From assembly GCA_030533325.1 (NCBI GenBank), contig JAUNJJ010000025.1, positions 1-38,344 of the forward strand: 38,344 bases of DNA, in the 5' to 3' direction. This DNA comes from Oscillospiraceae bacterium (lineage in GTDB: Bacteria > Bacillota > Clostridia > Oscillospirales > Ruminococcaceae). A program made the position numbers and the translations under genes. This document shows positions 36,377 through 38,344 of this stretch, piece after piece; within the stretch, counting starts at the first letter, position 1, and each line of letters begins with the position of its first letter. The notes beneath the pieces were generated by a model. That model was not told the origin of the DNA. It was given only the letters and a program-made list of their open reading frames with translations, and searched no databases.

Positions 36377-37162
36377 ATGAAATATGAAACAAATAATAAA
36401 AGTGCAAAAAAACTTAAGCGGGAAATAATTTCAGTAATTGCCCTGATATTGGCTTGGACACTTTTTTTGCTATGGAATTTTACTGGTTTCCTTGGAAAAC
36501 CTCATACTGTTTTTCTGGAAAGTGATGATAGTATAGAAGCATTCAATCCAAATGAAATAACTATTGTAAAAATAGAACCTGGTGTTAAAAGATTTGCATA
36601 TGAAAAATATATACTGCAATTTTGTGACAATATAGAAGAGATACAAGCATTTAATTTTAATCCGAAGAAAATATATAAAAATATTAATTTTCTCAAAAAC
36701 AAGACCCATCTTAAAAAACTCGAAATTGACTGGGATTGCGAAGACTGGTCCGAACTTTACAATATGACCAGCTTAGAGGAAATATTATTCTATAACACTA
36801 ATTTTGATGATATTTCACTTCTTTCAAACTGTAGTAATCTTAGAACCATATCTATTTCAAGGTACCACCATAGAGACGACTATTCAAAACTTAATTCAGC
36901 TGACTTTGCAAAAATTCTGAATAATTTCAAAAATCTTGAGAAATTTGAATTACGCTCATATACAATAGATTCTGAGTTTCTAAAACAACTAAATTCTGTT
37001 GATAAACAAACAGAAATCGATATCTGTTACTGTAAATACGAAGGTGATGAATACGAAGCCATATCCCTTCTGAATGATTTTATTAAGAGAGGATACAATC
37101 TTGAAATAGGAGATGGCTACTTATATATGTACATACCTGTGGAGGAAAAATATATTGATTAA
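36377..37162 (+). CDS. Membrane-anchored leucine-rich-repeat-like protein
   Basis: The protein has 261 residues from ATG 36377, after AGGGAG; an earlier in-frame start at 36278 lies in the palindromic element. One membrane segment (about residues 17-37: EIISVIALILAWTLFLLWNF) is followed by an external or internal domain with irregular leucine-rich repeats: NFLKNKTHLKKLEIDWDCED, YNMTSLEEILFYNTNFDDIS, LLSNCSNLRTISISR and NNFKNLEKFELRS. LRR proteins bind other proteins; the partner is unknown. Base composition is more AT-rich than the metabolic core. Its stop overlaps the next gene. Confidence 0.75.
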   Translation: MKYETNNKSAKKLKREIISVIALILAWTLFLLWNFTGFLGKPHTVFLESDDSIEAFNPNEITIVKIEPGVKRFAYEKYILQFCDNIEEIQAFNFNPKKIYKNINFLKNKTHLKKLEIDWDCEDWSELYNMTSLEEILFYNTNFDDISLLSNCSNLRTISISRYHHRDDYSKLNSADFAKILNNFKNLEKFELRSYTIDSEFLKQLNSVDKQTEIDICYCKYEGDEYEAISLLNDFIKRGYNLEIGDGYLYMYIPVEEKYID

Positions 37163-37628
37163 AACAAAAGGAAATCTTTTCAAAGATAAATTATCTCTTT
37201 TGAGAACTTATATTCTGGCACTTATATTTCCATTTTTATATGATCTAAGCTTTTATATAATTGATACAGGTTTTGAATTTTTCATTATACCCTGGATACT
37301 CATTCTCTCTTCAATATACTATTTTTTTGTTTCAAGAGAAAGTGAAAGCGACTATTACTGTCATTCTGCAAAAAAAAGAAGACAAGTCTTCTTTTTGGTT
37401 CAGATTGTCAGTATTATTGTTATAGGAATTATTGCCGCATATTACAAATCCAAGAGAGGCCATGATTACGCATCGGATCCGATATATTACAAATATGGAA
37501 TAACTCCGCTTTGGGTTATGATTGAACTCTTTTTATATGAAATTTCTGTAATAATTGTAGGAAAATTTATTATGTTATATCTTGCCTTAATAGATTTCAT
37601 TTCTGAAAGTATAAAACCCCAAAAATAA
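37155..37628 (+). CDS. Small integral membrane protein, unknown
   Basis: The 157-residue protein starts at TTG 37155, nine bases after GGAGG (37141-37145). The TTG overlaps the upstream stop by 8 bp, a coupled arrangement; an ATG at 37113 lies within the previous gene and has no ribosome site. Four hydrophobic segments are visible, including TYILALIFPFLYDLSFYI, FFIIPWILILSSIYYFFV, FLVQIVSIIVIGIIAAYY and MIELFLYEISVIIVGKFIM. No family recognised. It ends at a terminator. Confidence 0.7.
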   Translation: MIKTKGNLFKDKLSLLRTYILALIFPFLYDLSFYIIDTGFEFFIIPWILILSSIYYFFVSRESESDYYCHSAKKRRQVFFLVQIVSIIVIGIIAAYYKSKRGHDYASDPIYYKYGITPLWVMIELFLYEISVIIVGKFIMLYLALIDFISESIKPQK

Positions 37629-37635
37629 AAAACCG

Positions 37636-37677
37636 AAGCTCAGAGGACTGGTTATGTTCTCTGAGCTTTACTTTTTG
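37636..37677 (+). terminator. Terminator of the LRR-like gene pair
   Basis: Stem AAGCTCAGAGGAC / GTTCTCTGAGCTT (13 bp with one mismatch) with a 7-nt loop, then a T-rich stretch. Confidence 0.85.
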
Positions 37678-37696
37678 ATATAAGTATGATTTTATT

Positions 37697-38344
37697 TTAT
37701 TTTCTCTTCTCATTTTCAATCCAGTCATACAAATAATCAATCTTTTCCTCATTTCTCCTGTTTTCATTTTCATTATAGGAATTTATATATTTGTACTCCC
37801 CGTTTCTTGAATACTCACGTATCGCATCTTCCACCTGCTGATAATCGTATTTTATTTTTGTGGCAGTAAAAATTTTTTCACTGTATTCAACCAGTTTAAA
37901 AAGAAAAGGATTAAAACATACAATATTGTGGCCCTCAGCCTGAACACTTTCAAAATACATGCCGTTACCGTTTATGCTTTTAAAAATATCCGCAAGAAAA
38001 CGGGTTATATTGTAAATATATTTTGTTTCAGTGTACACAGGCTGCATCAGTATTTTAAGCCAGTTTTCCATTTCAGAATCATTTTTAAACTGAGTCAGAT
38101 CAATCAGTTCGATTTGTTCAGCACATCTGAATTCACCAACGCTGCAGTTCTGACCTATTGGTAAATGAACTTCTGCAAGACAGGTTTCTATTGTATCCGA
38201 TAAATACAGATATGATGTTCCGCTTCTGTTAAACCTTCCGCCAGTAGCAAACAATGAAGGTGGTGCTTCTATTTCCTGTTTATAATACGGAAGCAGAAAA
38301 TTATAGGAACACTCATCATATGATCCGTGAATTATCTCATTCCC
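37697..38344 (-). CDS. RES-domain protein, partial (N-terminus beyond window)
   Basis: The frame is open to the right edge, so the N-terminus is missing; 215 residues are visible. A TTG at 38254 would give a shorter protein, but the residues before it (YNFLLPYYKQEIEAPPSL) clearly belong to the domain. The RES signature is GGRFNRSGTSYLYLSDTIET followed by CLAEVH, with Arg, Ser and Glu at the expected places, and later GHNIVCFNPF. RES proteins are NAD-consuming toxins or related enzymes, often paired with an Xre-type antitoxin, or larger proteins with an N-terminal HEPN-like domain. Which type this is cannot be decided here because the start and upstream partner lie outside. The C-terminal tail is charged and variable. 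Confidence 0.85.
   Translation of the reverse strand, partial: GNEIIHGSYDECSYNFLLPYYKQEIEAPPSLFATGGRFNRSGTSYLYLSDTIETCLAEVHLPIGQNCSVGEFRCAEQIELIDLTQFKNDSEMENWLKILMQPVYTETKYIYNITRFLADIFKSINGNGMYFESVQAEGHNIVCFNPFLFKLVEYSEKIFTATKIKYDYQQVEDAIREYSRNGEYKYINSYNENENRRNEEKIDYLYDWIENEKRK

Overview
The window looks like chromosomal DNA of a low-GC, strictly anaerobic Gram-positive bacterium, most likely a Ruminococcus-like member of the Clostridia. The reasons are an oxygen-sensitive pyruvate formate-lyase, a PdxS/PdxT-type vitamin B6 pathway, strong AGGAGG-type ribosome sites, TTGAAA-N17-TATAAT promoters and an AT-rich composition. The genus is an inference. No rRNA, tRNA, CRISPR array or intact transposon was seen.

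Layout. (1) 1-2066 is an accessory edge: a partial uncharacterised gene and a DUF4261 gene, both on the minus strand, then about 650 bp of decayed DNA with a tyrosine-recombinase-like relic and another broken reading frame. (2) 2136-8166, plus strand: a REC/degenerate-GGDEF/EAL phosphodiesterase, a large lipoprotein and two coupled DUF4230 membrane proteins, closed by a strong terminator. A thioredoxin-reductase-like gene follows and converges on a 1037-residue sacsin/Hsp90-type ATPase. (3) 12406-15631: pflB, divergent from a Crp/Fnr regulator. (4) 15687-18615: the vitamin B6 module, pdxS-pdxT divergent from a MocR/PdxR regulator whose PLP pocket is damaged. (5) 18662-20623: a membrane-bound degenerate-GGDEF/EAL protein. 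(6) 20861-28194, all minus strand: bioY-bioB, then nifB-nifX-like-nifH, then cysK, then an aminotransferase and a LysR regulator. (7) 28378-33115: a five-gene operon DUF1294-HAD-clpS-clpA-yitT. (8) 33356-34871: two EamA transporters. (9) 35018-36085: a gene graveyard with relics of a serine beta-lactamase-like protein, a histidine kinase and a DUF4261 gene. (10) 36147-38344: an LRR-like/membrane protein pair and a partial RES-domain gene.

The most notable content is region 6. It has canonical-looking NifB and NifH with a NifX-like protein, but no NifD, NifK, NifE or NifN partner beside them. The promoter and leader upstream of nifB are a near copy of those upstream of cysK: an identical 33-nt block over the -35 element, the same -35/18/-10 spacing, a matching hairpin and a matching CCTACT...AGTAGG element before the start codon. 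One regulator therefore probably controls both, which ties this reduced nif set to cysteine/sulfur or Fe-S supply. This may be a nitrogenase-related system that is not for ordinary N2 fixation, or one whose catalytic subunits lie elsewhere. The neighbouring biotin genes (BioB also consumes Fe-S sulfur) and cysK fit a sulfur/Fe-S island.

The two ends of the window and the 35-36 kb region share DUF4261 sequence and toxin/immunity-like or decayed genes. This suggests islands that gain and lose such genes, flanking an otherwise ordinary metabolic core.
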